From assembly GCA_910577735.1 (NCBI GenBank), contig CAJTOO010000006.1:118873-182872 (forward strand): 64,000 bases of DNA. Direction: 5' to 3'. This stretch comes from an uncultured Lachnospiraceae bacterium. GTDB taxonomy: Bacteria > Bacillota > Clostridia > Lachnospirales > Lachnospiraceae. The position numbers were made by a program, and so were the translations under genes. Positions 62,027 to 64,000 of this stretch are shown piece after piece. Position 1 is the first letter of the stretch. Each line of letters begins with the position of its first letter. A model generated the notes under the pieces. The model worked only from the letters and a program-made list of their open reading frames with translations. It had not been told where the DNA came from and searched no databases.

Positions 62027-63827
62027 CCGAAACAAAAATGCAATGAAACGGGTAGAGAAAGGAATGATGAAAGCAAACAGTACCCGCAATCTGTTTGCAA
62101 TGTCCGCAATCATCCTTACCACCTTTATGATTACCACGGTTTTCAGCTCAGCTATTAACTATATAGAAAATATGAATCTAATGCAGATGCGTACTCTGGG
62201 TACAGCCGCTGATGTTTCTCTTGCTATGCCGACAAAAGAACAAGAGCAGCAAATTACATCACTGGATTATGTGAAAACTGTTGGTGTGCGATATATGGCA
62301 GGCTCGATTTCCAAGAAGAACGCCGAGGGACGTGAATTTTCCATAGTGCTTCAATATTATGACACCACCGAATGGGAAAAACATTATCAGAAAGCAATCA
62401 GTGGTTTCGTTGGAAAATACCCTGCAAATGAAAATGAGATTATGCTGTCTGAGGACGCCCTCTCACAGCTCGGCATCAAAGCCCCAGAGCTGTATATGGA
62501 AATCCCTCTGTCCTATTCTGGCAGGAATGGCAGGCAGGAAAGAATTTTTACTTTAAGCGGCTGGTTCCATTCCTATACCGATACGGGAATGGGTTTTGTA
62601 TCGGAGAGCTATTGTAAAAATGCAGGCTGCACAATGGTGGAGGACGGTGTGCTCTCCTTGTCGTTAAAGAAAATGCCCGATGATTTTCTCCGTCTCCAAA
62701 GAGATGTGAAGCTGAACGAAAACCAATTTTGGGATGGTGCGGTTTTGATGAAATCCTCAAGCGGCTCAGTCGTCGCAATGGTCATCTTTTTGGTAATGTT
62801 TATCATTGGCAGCGGTTATCTGTTGATTTACAATGTCCTATATGTATCGATTTCCAAAGATACCCGTTTTTACGGCTTGATGAAAACGCTTGGCACAACG
62901 CAGACACAAATTAAATCGCTGGTTAAAAGACAGGCAGTAAAATTTGCCTGTATCGGCATACCGATTGGTATTTTATTGGCAACAACCGTTTCCTTTGGAT
63001 TTGTTCCGCTTTTTCTGGAAAAGGGGTTTAATCAAGGTAAGTCGGCGATGGAAGCCGTGGTATTTTTCCATCCGTCAATCTATATTTTGTCTATCCTCTT
63101 TTCAGCATTCACAGTCTGGATTGCTTGCAACGCACCTGCGAAAGCTGCGGCAAAGACCTCGCCCATAGAAGCCTTGAAGTATCAGAACTTTGCACCTCAA
63201 AAGACAAAAAACAGAAATTCCAAAAACGGCGGCAAACTATATATCATGGCGTTTCATAATGTTTTCCGTGACAGGAAACGGGCAATCCTTGTGTTTATGT
63301 CTTTATTTATGGGAATTACAATGATTTTAGGAGTGAATGGCATAGTTGGAAGCTATAAAGCAGAAAACTATGTGAAACAGTATATGGATTACAATTTTGA
63401 ATACGCTGATATTCAAGTCAGACAGTATGAACAACTCCAAAAAGAAGTACCGCAGTTTGACGAGCATTTTATAGAACAGATTGAGCAAATCGAGGGTATT
63501 AAAAACGTGGAGATTCAAAAGACAGTCTGGGCGGGCATTGATTTTGACGAATCAGATTTTAGAGATTTTATGAAAATCAAGTATGAGGACAGCAGCTATA
63601 AAGCCAACAGCTATAAAGCCAACAGGCAGTCTTATGAACAAATGCTTGCAGGATTAAGGGCGTATGCGAATGCAGGCGAATACGGCTGCTACATCACGAC
63701 CCTTATGGATGAAAGGATTTTAGAAGAATATAATGAAAACCATCCCAAAACAGCCATTGACCTTGAAGCCTTTTGTGTTGTCCTGCAAATTAGATGCACC
63801 AGCTCCATGCAGATTAGATGCGCCTGA
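62016..63827 (+). pseudogene. BceB-like FtsX-domain permease, interrupted at its 3' end
   Basis: The visible reading frame gives 603 residues. One N-terminal membrane helix (about 25-45), an extracytoplasmic region, the first FtsX membrane domain (about 245-385), and a helix with LVFMSLFMGITMILGVNG near 425-442 that starts the second half. A large extracytoplasmic loop then begins, but the frame runs at about 63,777 into unrelated repeat-rich DNA and stops at 63827, so the second FtsX domain is missing. Known family members need it. A 15-bp tandem duplication (63594 and 63609) encodes SYKANSYKAN. The gene is most likely non-functional unless the insertion is lost. Confidence 0.75.
63594..63623 (+). 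repeat. 15-bp tandem duplication in the permease gene
   Basis: AGCTATAAAGCCAAC is repeated perfectly, in frame, giving SYKANSYKAN. A recent replication slip. Confidence 0.85.
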
Positions 63828-64000
63828 TTTTAGCTTTGTGTGCCACGTATTAGCAGATTGCCTGCACCAACATTGGCAAGCTATTTGATCGTCATAAAGA
63901 TTGAGCCAAATTAAGAGATCAGAGAAAAGCAGCAAAAGCAGGTTGCCCTGCTTTTGCTGCTAAATCTCATTATTGTTGATTGCCTGCATGACGATTTCTG
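63778..64000. mobile_element. Probable end of an insertion element (runs off window)
   Basis: The permease reading frame ends where two direct repeats begin, TGCAAATTAGATGCACC (about 63783) and TGCAGATTAGATGCGCC (about 63808), followed by two copies of GATTGCCTGCA (about 63857 and 63978). Repeated motifs at one end are usual for transposase-bound ends of some IS families, including IS21, but I cannot assign the family. The stretch has no gene of its own; a transposase would lie beyond 64000. Confidence 0.45.
63928..63961. terminator. 15-bp perfect hairpin near the element end
   Basis: A perfect 15-bp stem (63928-63942 with 63947-63961) with a TTGC loop and an internal run of four T in the arm. 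It has no long T-run after it, so it may protect the element from outside transcription or be a structural part of the end. Confidence 0.5.

Overview
The window looks like a chromosomal segment of a Gram-positive Clostridia, most likely a Lachnospiraceae species. The evidence is the rimP-nusA-ylxR-ylxQ-infB-rbfA-nrnA-truB-ribF order, strong Shine-Dalgarno sites (AGGAGG-like), consensus sigma-A promoters with 16-18 nt spacers, many lipoproteins, a pyruvate phosphate dikinase, and medium base composition that drops visibly after about 60.8 kb. No rRNA, tRNA or CRISPR array was seen.

Layout. 1-4.8 kb: a glycerate/sugar-acid cassette (CdaR-type regulator, glycerate kinase, MBL-fold hydrolase, GntP permease). 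4.8-6.7 kb: a large polytopic membrane protein on the minus strand. 6.8-15.5 kb: the translation/transcription operon rimP to ribF, driven by a near-consensus promoter and preceded by a two-hairpin leader. 15.6-18.7 kb: a Na/Pi-cotransporter-PhoU protein and a secreted SH3-NlpC/P60 hydrolase. 18.7-21.5 kb: rpsO and pnp with a structured leader and an intercistronic terminator. 21.5-24.8 kb: pyrB-pyrI, a nitroreductase, a PH-domain protein and a small membrane protein. 24.9-28.5 kb: a compact folate operon folC-folE-folP-folBK. 28.5-36.9 kb: a DUF5050-like propeller protein, pheA, then a DUF815-type ATPase, an Ppx-HD phosphatase, polyphosphate kinase and Maf. 37.0-40.4 kb: a minus-strand operon (ABC-F ATPase, PHP phosphoesterase, HAD phosphatase).

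40.5-57.9 kb is the accessory core of the window. It holds an unrecognised repeat-containing protein, an OmpR-type two-component system with a long structured leader, a LytTR regulator, a GntR-ABC cassette with a perfect palindromic operator, and a seven-gene envelope cluster: two acidic repeat lipoproteins, two very large lipoproteins that appear to fuse a BNR/Asp-box propeller to a solute-binding domain, two MalF/MalG-like permeases with no ATPase, and an HlyD-like adaptor. The two-component operon and both small lipoprotein genes share a TTAGAGA repeat motif placed at exactly the same distance from their -10 boxes, which links the regulator to the cluster. A glycerophosphodiesterase gene follows.

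58.0-60.8 kb is ppdK with its terminator. From there to the end lies lower-GC, transferred-looking DNA: remnants of small element-type genes, and a BceAB-like antimicrobial-peptide transporter whose permease gene is cut at about 63.78 kb by what looks like the end of an insertion element.
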